A DNA stretch of 64,000 nt, taken from positions 1 to 64,000 of the forward strand of contig NZ_JAUYGL010000113.1 of NCBI RefSeq assembly GCF_030689745.1, in the 5' to 3' direction. The DNA is from Devosia sp. (GTDB lineage: Bacteria; Pseudomonadota; Alphaproteobacteria; Rhizobiales; Devosiaceae). The translations under genes and the position numbers were made by a program. Under the pieces are notes generated by a model. That model made no database searches and was not told the origin of the DNA. It was given only the letters and a program-made list of their open reading frames with translations. Every line of letters begins with the position of its first letter. Within the stretch, counting starts at the first letter, position 1. Shown piece by piece: positions 17,055-26,872 of this stretch.

Positions 17055-17701
17055 TGAACGACCACGCCGCCATTGCGCCCTACGCGCCTTACTTCACCCG
17101 GTCATTCGAAGCCGTGGCCGCCGATCTGGAATCCTATGCTGCTTTGCTGCGAAAATGGCAGGCAGTGCAGAATCTTGTTTCACGTGAAACACTCGATGAG
17201 GTCTGGACCCGGCATTTTGCTGATAGTTTGCAGGTGTTGAAGCTGCTGCACGACGACGATCAGTCCTTTCTGGATATTGGCAGCGGCGGCGGCTTGCCGG
17301 CGATTCCACTGGCCATTGCGCTCAAGGGCTCGAATCGCCACTTCACCCTGATAGAGCCCAACGGCCGCAAGGTCAGCTTTCTGCGCACGGTGGCGCGCGA
17401 GCTCGAGCTGTTGATCACGGTAGAAGGCCGCCGCAGCGATCAGGTTGATTCACGTGAAACACCGGCGCCGGACGTCATTACCTGCCGTGCCCTGGCATCC
17501 CTGCCGCAACTCTGCAGCTGGATGGCGCCGTTCGTGACCCCCAAAACCCGGGCGATTCTGCACAAAGGGGGGGAACATGTTGAAGAAGTCGCGGAAACGC
17601 TTACGCGCTGGGATGTTAACGTGGTATCAACACCTAGTGACACTGATCGAAGCGGTGTCCTGCTCACGCTCACAAATTTGAGCGCGAAATCAGTAAGTTA
17701 G
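17054..17701 (+). CDS. rsmG: 16S rRNA (guanine527-N7)-methyltransferase RsmG
   Basis: Methylates G527 in 16S rRNA using S-adenosylmethionine (formerly GidB). 215 aa. The SAM-binding motif DIGSGGGLPAIPLAI starts at residue 74. NLVSRET (residues 40-46) and DSRETPAPD in the second half are both encoded by parS sequences, so the protein carries two SRET strings imposed by the DNA sites. Classic mnmG-rsmG-parA-parB order. Confidence 0.95.
   Translation: MNDHAAIAPYAPYFTRSFEAVAADLESYAALLRKWQAVQNLVSRETLDEVWTRHFADSLQVLKLLHDDDQSFLDIGSGGGLPAIPLAIALKGSNRHFTLIEPNGRKVSFLRTVARELELLITVEGRRSDQVDSRETPAPDVITCRALASLPQLCSWMAPFVTPKTRAILHKGGEHVEEVAETLTRWDVNVVSTPSDTDRSGVLLTLTNLSAKSVS
17176..17191. other. parS: parS site D (perfect, inside rsmG)
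   Basis: TGTTTCACGTGAAACA, 16 of 16 bases of the bacterial parS consensus and a perfect palindrome. It codes for part of LVSRET in RsmG. Confidence 0.93.
17446..17461. other. parS: parS-like site E (inside rsmG)
   Basis: TGATTCACGTGAAACA, same sequence as sites B and C, 270 bp after site D. It codes for part of DSRETP in RsmG. Confidence 0.87.
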
Positions 17702-17725
17702 CGGCGAACGAGCTGGAGGCCGATA

Positions 17726-18526
17726 GTGGCGCCCCGTATCCTGACACTGGCCAATCAAAAAGGTGGCGTGGGTAAGACCACGACCGCCATCAACCTGGCG
17801 ACCGCCCTGGCGGCGGTGGGCGAGCGCGTGCTGATCGTGGACATCGATCCGCAAGGCAATGCCTCGACCGGGCTGGGCATTTCACGCAATGACCGCGACG
17901 TCTCCTCCTATGATCTGCTGGTCGGTGAAGCGACCGTCGCTGAGGCGGCGATCATGACCAGCGTCCCCAATGTGGCCATCGTCCCCTCGACCATGGACCT
18001 GCTGGGCGTGGAGTTGACGATTGCCGAGCACGGCGACCGCGCCTTCAAACTGCGCAATGCCTTCAAGCAGATGGGCGATCTGACCATCAATGACAAGCCG
18101 GTCAGCTATATCCTGATCGACTGTCCACCCTCGCTCAACCTGCTGACAGTCAATTCGCTGGTGGCCGCTGATGCGGTGCTGGTACCGCTGCAGTGCGAGT
18201 TTTTTGCGCTCGAAGGGCTCAGCCAGTTGCTGCAGACCATCGAGCAGATCCGGTCGACGCTCAATCCGGGCCTGTCGATCCAGGGCGTGGTGATGACCAT
18301 GTTCGACAAACGCAATAATCTGAGCGAACAGGTGCTCAACGACGTGCGCCATGAGATGGGTGCGCTGGTTTATGACACCGTCATTCCGCGCAATGTGCGC
18401 TTGTCGGAGGCGCCGTCCTATGGCAAGCCCGCTTTGCTGTATGATTTGAAATGTGCCGGCAGCCAGGCCTATCTGCGGCTGGCGACCGAAGTGATCCGCC
18501 GTGAGCGGCAGCTCAACGCGGCATAG
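17726..18526 (+). CDS. parA: Chromosome partitioning ATPase ParA
   Basis: ATPase that moves ParB-parS origin complexes toward the cell poles. 266 aa. Deviant Walker A KGGVGKTT at residues 12-19 with the signature lysine K12, DIDPQGNASTGLG, and the Walker B-like LIDCPPSL. It lacks an N-terminal DNA-binding extension, so it is the chromosomal (Soj-like) type. GTG start preceded by GCTGGAGG. parB begins 10 bp after its stop. Confidence 0.97.
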   Translation: MAPRILTLANQKGGVGKTTTAINLATALAAVGERVLIVDIDPQGNASTGLGISRNDRDVSSYDLLVGEATVAEAAIMTSVPNVAIVPSTMDLLGVELTIAEHGDRAFKLRNAFKQMGDLTINDKPVSYILIDCPPSLNLLTVNSLVAADAVLVPLQCEFFALEGLSQLLQTIEQIRSTLNPGLSIQGVVMTMFDKRNNLSEQVLNDVRHEMGALVYDTVIPRNVRLSEAPSYGKPALLYDLKCAGSQAYLRLATEVIRRERQLNAA

Positions 18527-18536
18527 GAGCCCGTCC

Positions 18537-19409
18537 ATGAACGAAAAACCCACACGTCTTGGTCGCGGGCTGGCCGCCCTGATTGGCGACATGGCTATTG
18601 TCGAGGGCGCCCGCGTCACCGAATCGGGTGGCGTCAAGCGCCTGGCGGTGGATTTCATCATTGCCAATCGCGCCAATCCGCGGCGCACGTTCAATGATGA
18701 GCAGCTTGAGGAACTGACCAACTCGATCCGCGAAAAGGGCGTGATGCAGCCCTTGCTGGTGCGGCCGAGCCAGGACCCCAATATATTCGAGCTGATCGCG
18801 GGTGAACGGCGCTGGCGCGCGGCGCAGCGCGCCGGCCTGCATGATGTGCCGGTGATCGTGCGCGATGTGGACGACAAGGAAGCGCTCGAGCTTGCCATCA
18901 TCGAGAATGTGCAGCGCGCCGACCTCAATCCGCTGGAAGAGGCCATGGGCTATGGCCAGTTGATCGAGCAGTTCGACTATACCCAGCAGGATCTGGCCCA
19001 GGTGATCGGCAAGAGCCGCTCGCATGTGGCCAATACGCTGCGCCTGCTGCGCCTGCCCGAGGATGTGCGCGAAATGGTGGCCAGCGGCACGCTGACCGCC
19101 GGCCATGCCCGCACGCTGATCACTGCCGAGGACCCTGCCACGCTGGCGCGCCAGATTGTGGCGGGTGGTCTATCGGTGCGCGACGCCGAGGCGCTGAGCC
19201 AGCAGCGCGATATTGCCGGCACCAAAAAGCCGAGTGGCGCGGGCAGCGAACGCGATGCGGATACGGTGGCGCTGGAACGCCGTCTCTCCGATGCGCTGGG
19301 GCTGTCGGTGTCGCTGGCGCATGGCGAGCGTGGTGGCAAGCTGGAAATCCGCTACAAGACGCTGGAACAGCTCGATGGCATCTGTCTCAAGCTGACCGGC
19401 ACCAACTGA
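18537..19409 (+). CDS. parB: Chromosome partitioning protein ParB
   Basis: CTP-dependent DNA clamp that loads at parS and spreads along DNA. 290 aa. The N-terminal LGRGLAALIGD (residues 8-18) is the ParA-contacting peptide. The nucleotide-binding motif GERRWRA is at 89-95, ENVQRADLNPLEEA at 123-136, the parS-binding helix-turn-helix at about 147-172, and a C-terminal dimer domain follows. Start at 18537 follows TAGGAG; a longer frame to 18501 was rejected. The seven parS-like sites around it are its expected targets. Confidence 0.97.
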   Translation: MNEKPTRLGRGLAALIGDMAIVEGARVTESGGVKRLAVDFIIANRANPRRTFNDEQLEELTNSIREKGVMQPLLVRPSQDPNIFELIAGERRWRAAQRAGLHDVPVIVRDVDDKEALELAIIENVQRADLNPLEEAMGYGQLIEQFDYTQQDLAQVIGKSRSHVANTLRLLRLPEDVREMVASGTLTAGHARTLITAEDPATLARQIVAGGLSVRDAEALSQQRDIAGTKKPSGAGSERDADTVALERRLSDALGLSVSLAHGERGGKLEIRYKTLEQLDGICLKLTGTN

Positions 19410-19472
19410 TCATCACGCATCTTCGGACGCGGTGAGCCTTCTATAGCTGTCTCGGGTGATTTGCTGTGGCGG

Positions 19473-19488
19473 CGTTTCACGTGAAACG
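19473..19488. other. parS: parS-like site F (after parB)
   Basis: CGTTTCACGTGAAACG, a perfect 16-bp palindrome that matches the 14 inner consensus bases. It lies between the convergent ends of parB and holA, just outside both genes. Confidence 0.85.
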
Positions 19489-19500
19489 CTGCCGGGACAC

Positions 19501-20523
19501 TCAATGGGCAGCTGCCATCATGCAGATTGCCAGCAGGGCGCGTCGCAGGCCCGCATCTGCCAGAGCGGGGCGGCGCCTGGTATCGCCCGTGGTCTGCAGA
19601 ATACGGGCACTGGCGGTGGCCAGGGCATTATCCGACCATAGCCGCAATTGCTGCTCAAGGGCACCGGCGCGGGAGAAGTGCGGCTTGGGCCGCTGCCCGT
19701 CGAGCACGGCGCGCGGCGACTTGCCGGCGTCGACTTCGGTGCGCCAGCGCCGCAGATTGGCGAAGTGAATGGTGGACATCGCCAGCAGGCGCTGCGGGTC
19801 AACGCCAGAGGACAGGGCGCGATTGAGCGCCAGTTCCAGCTTTTCGGCATGCCCCCCGGCGGCGGCGTCGATAATGGCGTCAATCACCATCATGCCGTTG
19901 TCAGCGCACAGCAGGAGCACCTCTTCATGGGTCAGTTGCTTGCTGGTTGCTGCGTAAAGGCTGAGCTTTTCCAATTCGCGGCGGGTGATTTCGCGGTCAT
20001 TGCCGAGAATTTCGCGCAAGAGCGCCACCACATCGGCGTCGACGCGAATGCCTTGCTGGTTGAAGGTCTCGCGAATAAGGGTCTGCAGCGCTTCGTCGCT
20101 GTCGGGATAGCAGGGCAGGGCCCGGCCGTTCCTGGCGGCTTCCACCAGGGCCCGCAGGGCGTCTCTGGGAGGGAGATTGCCGGCTTCAAGCACGATGGCC
20201 GCGCCCTGCAGGTTGTCGCGCAGTTCGGTTAGCGTCATCACCAGGGATTTGCCAGCGCCGCGTACCCGGACAATGCGTTTGCCGCCAAACAGCGAAATGG
20301 TCTTGGCTTCGACAGCCAGAATGGAGGGATCGGCGTCGACCGTCGCGCCATCGAGGGTAACGATGCTGGCCGCGTCGGGGTCGTCGCCGCTCAGCCTGCG
20401 AATCAGCCGCTGCGCGGTCTCGCGGACCAGGCCGGCGTCGGGCCCATAGGCGAGAAAGATACCGTCGGCGATATCGGGACGCGTGATAAAGCGCGCCACC
20501 TCATGGGCCTTGAGCGCCGCCAT
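19501..20523 (-). CDS. holA: DNA polymerase III delta subunit HolA
   Basis: Clamp-loader subunit that opens the beta clamp. 340 aa, normal length. N-terminal half resembles the non-catalytic AAA+ fold (FLAYGPDAGLVRETAQRLIR) and there is a helical C-terminal collar. Faces parB. Its ATG overlaps the lptE stop (TGATG), so it is the last gene of leuS-lptE-holA. Confidence 0.92.
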   Translation of the reverse strand: MAALKAHEVARFITRPDIADGIFLAYGPDAGLVRETAQRLIRRLSGDDPDAASIVTLDGATVDADPSILAVEAKTISLFGGKRIVRVRGAGKSLVMTLTELRDNLQGAAIVLEAGNLPPRDALRALVEAARNGRALPCYPDSDEALQTLIRETFNQQGIRVDADVVALLREILGNDREITRRELEKLSLYAATSKQLTHEEVLLLCADNGMMVIDAIIDAAAGGHAEKLELALNRALSSGVDPQRLLAMSTIHFANLRRWRTEVDAGKSPRAVLDGQRPKPHFSRAGALEQQLRLWSDNALATASARILQTTGDTRRRPALADAGLRRALLAICMMAAAH

Positions 20524-21029
20524 CAGCGGCTCAGCGCTGCCAGCAGGGCCAGTCGCAGTGATTCGGCCGCACTCCTGGCGGCGCGCTCGGCCGCATTCTC
20601 GGCGGCGGCATTGTCTGCCATCACTTGGCCTGAGCGCGTGTAGTCCGCGGTGGCGCTGCGGGTGAAGCTTCTGGGCGGGGTATCGCTGCCATCGCGCGCG
20701 GTGATTGTCAGCGTGGCGGTGACGGTGACCATGAGTGGCTTGGCCGGGTTGGTGGTGGGTGTCACCATCATCTCCGCAGCGCTGCCGGTGGCGCTGACGG
20801 TCACCAGGGGCGCGGTTTCGCTATCGGAGCGGCCGAAGCGCAGCGCCAGCTCCTGATAGATGATCTGCTGCAGCCGGCTGGTGGGCTTGGCATAGGCCAG
20901 GTTGAGGCCCGGCTGGGCGGCCAGAGTGCCGCTATAGACCGGCGAAAAGCTGCAGGCGCCGAGGGCGACCGGCAGGCTCAGCATAATTCCGGCCAGTACC
21001 GAGTGACGGAGCGCTTTAGACCACGACAT
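20523..21029 (-). CDS. lptE: LPS-assembly lipoprotein LptE
   Basis: Outer-membrane lipoprotein that plugs LptD and helps insert lipopolysaccharide. 168 aa. A lipoprotein signal peptide ends in LGAC with the acylated cysteine at residue 26. The body is small and beta-rich with a C-terminal alanine-rich helix. I chose the ATG at 21029, which overlaps the leuS end by 14 bp; the longer frame upstream is antisense-like and has no lipobox at its start. The place between leuS and holA is the family's usual one. Confidence 0.85.
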   Translation of the reverse strand: MSWSKALRHSVLAGIMLSLPVALGACSFSPVYSGTLAAQPGLNLAYAKPTSRLQQIIYQELALRFGRSDSETAPLVTVSATGSAAEMMVTPTTNPAKPLMVTVTATLTITARDGSDTPPRSFTRSATADYTRSGQVMADNAAAENAAERAARSAAESLRLALLAALSR

Positions 21030-23634
21030 TGACGATCCTGTCCGGGACGATGACGATCTTTTTGGGAGCCTTGCCGTCCAGCATGCGGACAATCTCGTCC
21101 ATAGACAAGACCAGATTCTCGACTTCGGCGGCCGCCATGCCCTTGGCAAGGGTAATTTCGCCGCGGCGCTTGCCATTGACCTGGATCGGCAGGGTTACCT
21201 CGTCGTCAACCAGCATGACCGGATCAACCTCCGGCCAGCGGGCGTCGGCCACAAGGCCGGGCTGACCCAGCGCTTCCCAGCAGGTTTCCGCCAGGTGGGG
21301 CATCATCGGGGCGATCAGCTGGATCAGGTGGGTGACACCCAGTTCCAGCGCGGCCAGGCGGCTGGCCGGGGCCACGGCGCAGATGCCGGACGCGCGCACC
21401 AGGGCATTGGTCAGCTCATAGATCTGGGCGACGGCGCGGTTGAAGCGCAGGCCCTCGATCTCGTTGCCGACATTGTGCACGGCGCGATGGATGATCTTGC
21501 GCAGCGCCAGGCCTTCATTGTCGTCTTTTTCACGAACAACATCAGAAGACTGTTTGATGATTTCGATGGTGTCGCCCACTAGGCGCCAGATGCGTTGCTG
21601 GAAGCGACTGGCCCCCTCGACGCCCGATTCAGTCCACTGCACATCGCGCTCCGGGGGGGAGTCCGACAGCATGAACCAGCGCGCGGTATCGGCGCCATAG
21701 GTGGCGACGATCTCGTCAGGATCGATGACGTTCTTCTTGGATTTGCTCATCTTTTCTATCGAGCCGATGGTGATCGGGGCGCCCGATTTCAGATGCCGGG
21801 CGCGACGCCCTTCGCCAAACGTCTCCACGGCCACGTCGACCGGGGCGACCCAGTCGCCCGTGGGTGACTTGTAGGTTTCGTGGGTTACCATGCCCTGGGT
21901 GAACAGGCCCTTGAACGGCTCGTCGAGCCCGACATGGCCGGTCGCCTTCATGGCGCGGGTGAAGTAGCGCGAATACAGCAGATGCAGGATCGCGTGCTCG
22001 ACGCCGCCAATATACTGGTCCACCGGCAGCCAGCGATTGGCGATCGCGGGCACGGTCGGGGTGGCGGCATGTGGTGCGGTAAAGCGCGTGTAATACCAGG
22101 ACGAATCGACAAATGTGTCCATGGTGTCGGTTTCACGCCGCGCCTCGCCGCCGCATTGGGGACAGCGCACATGCTTCCAGGTCGGGTGGTGGTCCAGCGC
22201 ATTGCCGGGCTTGTCGAAGCTGACATCCTCGGGCAGCACGACGGGCAGGTCCTTTTTGGGCACGGGCAGCGTGCCGCAGACCTCGCAATGGATCACCGGA
22301 ATGGGACAACCCCAATAGCGCTGGCGCGACACGCCCCAGTCGCGCAGGCGGTAGTTGATCTCGACCTTGCCTTGCGGCTGGCCATCAACCGTGCGGGCCG
22401 CAAAATGGCTGGCTGCCGCCTGCTTGGCCGCATCAATGCTCAAACCATCGAGAAAGCCGGAATTGAAGATGGTGCCAGCATCGGTAAAGGCCTCGTTGGT
22501 CACCGCAAAACTGTCCGCATTGGCGTCGGGCGGCAGAACGACCGGCTTGACCGGCAAATCATAGCGGCGCGCAAAGTCCAGGTCGCGCTGGTCATGTGCC
22601 GGGCAGCCGAAAATGGCGCCCGTGCCATAATCCATCAGCACAAAATTGGCGACATAGACCGGCAGGGTGGCGCCCTCGATCGCTGGATGCTGGACCTGCA
22701 GTCCCGTGAAAACGCCCTTTTTCTCGGCCTTTTCCAGGGTTTCGGTGGCCGTGCCCTGGGCATGACACTCGGCAATGAAGTCGGTCAGCGCCGCATTGGC
22801 GTTGGCCAGCTGGGTCGTCAGCGGATGGTCCGCTGACAGGGCGATAAACGAGGCGCCAAAAATGGTGTCAGGCCTGGTGGTGAACACCTCAATGGCTGTC
22901 GCGTCGGTGCCCTTGCTGTCGACCAGGGCAAATTTCAGGCGCAGGCCCTCGGATTTGCCGATCCAGTTGCGCTGCATGGTGCGCACTTTATCGGGCCACT
23001 CGGTCAGCGTGTCGAGGCCGGCCAGCAGATCCTCGGCCATGTCGGAAATCTTGAAGAACCATTGCGTCAGCTCGCGCTGTTCCACCGGGGCGCCGGAGCG
23101 CCAGCCCCTGCCGTCAATGACCTGCTCATTGGCCAGCACGGTCATGTCGATGGGGTCCCAATTGACCTTGGACTGCTTGCGGGTGACCAGGCCAGCTGCC
23201 ATCATGTCGATGAACATGGCCTGCTGATGCTGGTAGTATTCAGGTTCGCAGGTGGCGATCTCGCGGGTCCAGTCGATCGCCAGACCCATGGATTGCAGCT
23301 GGGCCTTCATCGAGGCGATATTGGCCCGGGTCCAGGTGCCCGGATGGGTCTTGTTCTCGATGGCGGCGTTTTCAGCCGGCAGGCCAAAGGCATCCCAACC
23401 CATGGGATGCAGCACATTCTTGCCCCTGGCGCGATGGTAGCGCGCCACCACATCGCCCATGGAATAATTGCGCACATGGCCCATGTGAATGCGCCCCGAC
23501 GGGTAGGGGAACATTTCGAGGACGTAATAGGGCTCGCGCGGGTCATCATCGCTGGTGACAAAGCTCTTGGCCTGATCCCAGACCTGTTGCCATTTGGGTT
23601 CCATTTCGCGCGGATTGTAGCGTTCGACGCTCAC
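21016..23634 (-). CDS. leuS: Leucine--tRNA ligase LeuS
   Basis: Class I aminoacyl-tRNA synthetase that charges tRNA-Leu. 872 aa. HIGH motif as [11 protein letters not shown] at residues 43-53, an editing (CP1) domain in the middle with the [10 protein letters not shown] motif, a zinc-type CEVCG and CPQCG pair, and KMSKSKKNV near residue 630. First gene of leuS-lptE-holA. Confidence 0.97.
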   Translation of the reverse strand: MSVERYNPREMEPKWQQVWDQAKSFVTSDDDPREPYYVLEMFPYPSGRIHMGHVRNYSMGDVVARYHRARGKNVLHPMGWDAFGLPAENAAIENKTHPGTWTRANIASMKAQLQSMGLAIDWTREIATCEPEYYQHQQAMFIDMMAAGLVTRKQSKVNWDPIDMTVLANEQVIDGRGWRSGAPVEQRELTQWFFKISDMAEDLLAGLDTLTEWPDKVRTMQRNWIGKSEGLRLKFALVDSKGTDATAIEVFTTRPDTIFGASFIALSADHPLTTQLANANAALTDFIAECHAQGTATETLEKAEKKGVFTGLQVQHPAIEGATLPVYVANFVLMDYGTGAIFGCPAHDQRDLDFARRYDLPVKPVVLPPDANADSFAVTNEAFTDAGTIFNSGFLDGLSIDAAKQAAASHFAARTVDGQPQGKVEINYRLRDWGVSRQRYWGCPIPVIHCEVCGTLPVPKKDLPVVLPEDVSFDKPGNALDHHPTWKHVRCPQCGGEARRETDTMDTFVDSSWYYTRFTAPHAATPTVPAIANRWLPVDQYIGGVEHAILHLLYSRYFTRAMKATGHVGLDEPFKGLFTQGMVTHETYKSPTGDWVAPVDVAVETFGEGRRARHLKSGAPITIGSIEKMSKSKKNVIDPDEIVATYGADTARWFMLSDSPPERDVQWTESGVEGASRFQQRIWRLVGDTIEIIKQSSDVVREKDDNEGLALRKIIHRAVHNVGNEIEGLRFNRAVAQIYELTNALVRASGICAVAPASRLAALELGVTHLIQLIAPMMPHLAETCWEALGQPGLVADARWPEVDPVMLVDDEVTLPIQVNGKRRGEITLAKGMAAAEVENLVLSMDEIVRMLDGKAPKKIVIVPDRIVNVVV

Positions 23635-23764
23635 TTAACTCGTCCTTGGGTCACTGTCGCCAGGCGCGCGGGAAAGTCCGGAGCGGCTTGCGTTTATAGG
23701 GGATTTTGTCTACCGGACCATCACCAGAAATACCCCGCTAGGTCAACAGCAACAGGGCCAAAGC

Positions 23765-24442
23765 ATGTCAACCAATGCCGTCAGCAAACTCGCCGCCATC
23801 CGGGAGCGGATCGCCAAGGCCCAGGAGCGCTTTGGCCCACCGCCCGACCAGGTGACGCTGGTGGCGGTGTCCAAGACCTTTCCGGCGGCCGAGATCGAGC
23901 CGTTTCTGGATGCCGGGCAACGCGTGTTCGGCGAAAACCGGGTGCAGGAGGCCAAGGAAAAGTGGCCGGCCCTGCGCGAGCGCTACGGCGATATCGAACT
24001 GCATCTGATCGGGCCGCTGCAGACCAACAAGGCGCGCGAGGCGGTGGCGTTGTTTGACGTCATCGAAACGGTCGACCGCGAGAAACTGGCCGGCATGCTG
24101 GCAGCAGAAATGCAGCGGGCCGGGCGAAGGCTCGCCTGCTTCGTGCAGGTCAATATCGGGCTCGAGGCGCAAAAAGCCGGCATTGCCCCGGCGGAAACCG
24201 TCGCCTTTGTCGAGCGCTGCCGGGCCGAACATGGGCTCGATATCGTCGGGTTGATGTGCATTCCCCCCGATGGTGTGCCGCCGGGCCCCTATTTCGCCCA
24301 GATGGTGGCCCTGGGGCGGGCCGCCGGTGTTGGCAAACTGTCGATGGGCATGAGCGGCGATTTCGAGATTGCCATCGGCATGGGCGCCACCCATGTGCGG
24401 ATCGGTTCGGCGCTGTTTGGCCATCGCCCGGCCCCGGTTTAG
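23765..24442 (+). CDS. YggS family pyridoxal phosphate homeostasis protein
   Basis: 225 aa, alanine-racemase-like TIM barrel that binds PLP without known catalysis and keeps PLP and amino acid pools balanced. PLP-binding lysine K37 in LVAVSKTFPA, the HLIGPLQTNKAR motif, and SMGMSGDFEIAIGMG near the end. Divergent from leuS across a 130-bp gap. Confidence 0.92.
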   Translation: MSTNAVSKLAAIRERIAKAQERFGPPPDQVTLVAVSKTFPAAEIEPFLDAGQRVFGENRVQEAKEKWPALRERYGDIELHLIGPLQTNKAREAVALFDVIETVDREKLAGMLAAEMQRAGRRLACFVQVNIGLEAQKAGIAPAETVAFVERCRAEHGLDIVGLMCIPPDGVPPGPYFAQMVALGRAAGVGKLSMGMSGDFEIAIGMGATHVRIGSALFGHRPAPV

Positions 24443-24603
24443 CCGGCAGCGGGGAAATTATCGCTTCGCGAAAGGGTTGGGTGCAACTTCTCCGGGGCCG
24501 CGTTCGTTGTTGTTATCTATAACGCCGTTGTGATTGGCAGGCCAAAAACCGGTCGCATTAATGTGACCGTTCGGCAGGTCGGTGCAAAAGACTGGAGATA
24601 TCA

Positions 24604-25287
24604 ATGAACAAGCGACGCATCCTGCTGGTAGATGATGATGCAGACCTGCGGCAAACTCTGGTCGAGCAACTGCAAGCCCATCCAGAATTCGACATTCTGC
24701 AGGCCGATACGGCCAATGATGCGATCAAGTCGACGCGGGAAAACAATATTGACCTGACCATCCTCGATGTCGGTCTGCCCGATATGGATGGCCGCGAGGT
24801 CGTCAAAATGCTGCGGGCGGAAGGCTATAACAGTCCTATTCTGATGCTCACCGGGCATGACAGCGACGCCGACCAGATCCGCGGGCTCGATTCTGGCGCC
24901 AATGATTACCTGACCAAGCCGTTCCGCTTCCCGGTGCTGCTGGCGCGGATCAACTCGGCCCTGCGACAGCACGACCAGAGCGAGGACGTGGTGTTCACCA
25001 TCGGCCCCTACAGCTTCCAGCCATCGGCGAAGCTGATGGAGACCAAGGACGGCAACAAGGTGCGGCTGACCGACAAGGAAACGTCCATCTTGAAGTATCT
25101 CTATCGCCAGGGCCCCAAGACGATCTCCCGCGATATCCTGCTCAAGGAGGTTTGGGGCTACAATAACCGGGTCACCACCCATACGCTGGAGACCCATATT
25201 TACCGCCTGCGCCAGAAGATCGAGCGGGACCCCTCCAATGCCCGTCTGCTGGTCACCGAAGAGGGCGGCTACCGCCTGGTGGCCTGA
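24604..25287 (+). CDS. cenR: OmpR-family response regulator, CenR-like
   Basis: 227 aa two-component response regulator. Receiver domain (1-118) with acidic pocket D10-D12, phosphorylation site D55, T83 and K105, and a winged-helix DNA-binding domain (about 130-227) ending in RLLVTEEGGYRLVA. The sequence resembles CenR, an essential envelope regulator in Caulobacter and relatives; the symbol is by resemblance. No histidine kinase lies beside it, which fits the CenR orphan arrangement. Confidence 0.75.
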   Translation: MNKRRILLVDDDADLRQTLVEQLQAHPEFDILQADTANDAIKSTRENNIDLTILDVGLPDMDGREVVKMLRAEGYNSPILMLTGHDSDADQIRGLDSGANDYLTKPFRFPVLLARINSALRQHDQSEDVVFTIGPYSFQPSAKLMETKDGNKVRLTDKETSILKYLYRQGPKTISRDILLKEVWGYNNRVTTHTLETHIYRLRQKIERDPSNARLLVTEEGGYRLVA

Positions 25288-25401
25288 AAGCCGTGGATGG
25301 CGGGGCGCAAACGCAAAATCGGGTATAAAAGCGCGCCAAATGCCCTATAGGATGGCAAGACTCCGCTGTGGCGGAGTCAAATTGCTTTCGGATTGGGGCT
25401 T

Positions 25402-25866
25402 ATGATCAGGGACGAGGCGGACGCCGCTTTGGCGCAGGCCGAATTTTTCGACATCTGCGACGAGCAGCAGCGCCGCCTGTTGGCGTTTGCTGGTGATCGC
25501 CGACATTTCGAGCCCGACGCGGTCATTTACCAGGCCGGCGACACGCCGCAGGGCGCCTATGTGCTGATTTCGGGCACACTGAAGGCCAAGCCAGCAGGCA
25601 AGGGGGCCAACAAGCCCTACGCCATCTCCGAGCCGGGTAGCGTGGTGTCTGCAATGGCGCTGATCCTGGACAAGCCGCGGCAGGTGACCTTCACCGCCGT
25701 TACCGACTGCGACATGCTGTTCGTACCCCGTCAGGCCTTCCTCAAGCTGGTGCAGCAATCGCCTGACCTGGCGCAGCGGGCGGTTGAGCGTATCGAGCGC
25801 GATCTGGGCAGCTATCTCGGGGCGATCGAGCCCATTGGCCGCCGGATGCGGGCCAACGAGACCTAA
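25402..25866 (+). CDS. Cyclic nucleotide-binding domain protein
   Basis: 154 aa, essentially one cNMP-binding beta-roll (about residues 10-125) with GDTPQGAYVLISGTLKAK and the following acid-rich phosphate loop weakly kept. There is no DNA-binding domain, unlike CRP. ATG at 25402; a TTG at 25393 in the same frame is possible. It follows the CenR-like gene by 114 bp. Ligand and partner unknown. Confidence 0.8.
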   Translation: MIRDEADAALAQAEFFDICDEQQRRLLAFAGDRRHFEPDAVIYQAGDTPQGAYVLISGTLKAKPAGKGANKPYAISEPGSVVSAMALILDKPRQVTFTAVTDCDMLFVPRQAFLKLVQQSPDLAQRAVERIERDLGSYLGAIEPIGRRMRANET

Positions 25867-25873
25867 ACGACAG

Positions 25874-26686
25874 CTAGACGCCGGCGAAACGGGCGATGAC
25901 GGGCACGTGGTCGCTGGGCTTTTCGGTCCAGCCGCGCGCCGGCCGGATGATTTCAGCACCAATGCAGTGCGCGGCAACATCGCCGGTCGACCAGATATGG
26001 TCGAGCCGCCGGCCACGATCGGACGTTTCCCAATCCTTGCCGCGATAGCTCCACCAGGAATAGAGCTTCTGGTCGTGCGGCAGGTGCTTGCGCACCAGAT
26101 CAGTCCAGCCATGACCGCCATTGAGAATGGCGTCCAGGGTTTGGGTCTCGAGCGGGGTGTGGCTGACGACCTTGAGCAGCTGCTTGTGGCTCCAGACGTC
26201 ATTCTCGTGCGGCGCAATATTGAAGTCGCCGGCAATCAGATGGCCACGCGAAAACGCCGGCTCCTGAAACCAGCTGGTCAACTCGTTGAGGAAGCCCATC
26301 TTGTGCTTGAATTTGGGGTTGATGGCGACATCCGGCTCGTCGCCGCCGGCGGGAATGTAGAAATTATGCACGGTAAGCGGGCCGCGCCCGAAATCGAGCA
26401 CCGCCGAGACATGGCGCGATTCCTCGATTTCGCAGAACACGCGGCTGGAGATGTCGGTCAGCGGAAATTTCGAGATGGTGGCGACGCCGTGATAGCCCTT
26501 CTGGCCATGCACGGCCTGATGGGGGTAGCCGGCATCAGCAAAGGCCTTGGCCGGAAACTGGTCATTGGTGCACTTGATCTCCTGCAGCATCAGCACGTCG
26601 GGCTGATACTGGGCAAGAAAATCGAGCACCATGGGCAGGCGCAACCGAACCGAATTGATGTTCCAGGTGACGATCGAGACGGTCAT
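25874..26686 (-). CDS. xthA: Exodeoxyribonuclease III
   Basis: AP endonuclease and 3'-5' exonuclease of base excision repair. 270 aa. TWNINSVRLR near the start (N9), catalytic Glu36 in LQEIK, GDFNIAPHENDV near residue 150, RGRRLDHIW and the C-terminal SDHVPV. Start at 26686 (MTVSIVTWN) fits the family; an upstream ATG at 26704 adds six residues. Convergent with the cyclic nucleotide-binding gene, seven bases apart. Confidence 0.94.
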   Translation of the reverse strand: MTVSIVTWNINSVRLRLPMVLDFLAQYQPDVLMLQEIKCTNDQFPAKAFADAGYPHQAVHGQKGYHGVATISKFPLTDISSRVFCEIEESRHVSAVLDFGRGPLTVHNFYIPAGGDEPDVAINPKFKHKMGFLNELTSWFQEPAFSRGHLIAGDFNIAPHENDVWSHKQLLKVVSHTPLETQTLDAILNGGHGWTDLVRKHLPHDQKLYSWWSYRGKDWETSDRGRRLDHIWSTGDVAAHCIGAEIIRPARGWTEKPSDHVPVIARFAGV

Positions 26687-26769
26687 GGCGGGCCTTTGAT
26701 GCAAGCGGAGCCTTCTTATCGCGGAGGCATGCGGCGAGGTAAAGCCGGAATTGGCCCGATCATGGCGAA

Positions 26770-26785
26770 GGTTTCACGTGAATCG
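26770..26785. other. parS: parS-like site G (xthA-rplS gap)
   Basis: GGTTTCACGTGAATCG, 13 of 16 consensus bases with an intact TTCACGTGAA core. It is the most distant of the seven sites, about 7.3 kb from site F. Confidence 0.55.
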
Positions 26786-26801
26786 GTGACGGCCAAACAG
26801 C

Positions 26802-26832
26802 AAAAAGCCCGACGCCTTGCGGGGTCGGGCTT
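26802..26832 (-). terminator. Rho-independent terminator of rplS
   Basis: On the minus strand a 9-bp stem AAGCCCGAC / GTCGGGCTT (extended by two or three pairs inside) followed by a run of five T. It lies 40 bp after the rplS stop. Confidence 0.88.
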
Positions 26833-26872
26833 CCAGATTTTGCGTCACGCCAGAGCGGCGACAGGCGAAAGC

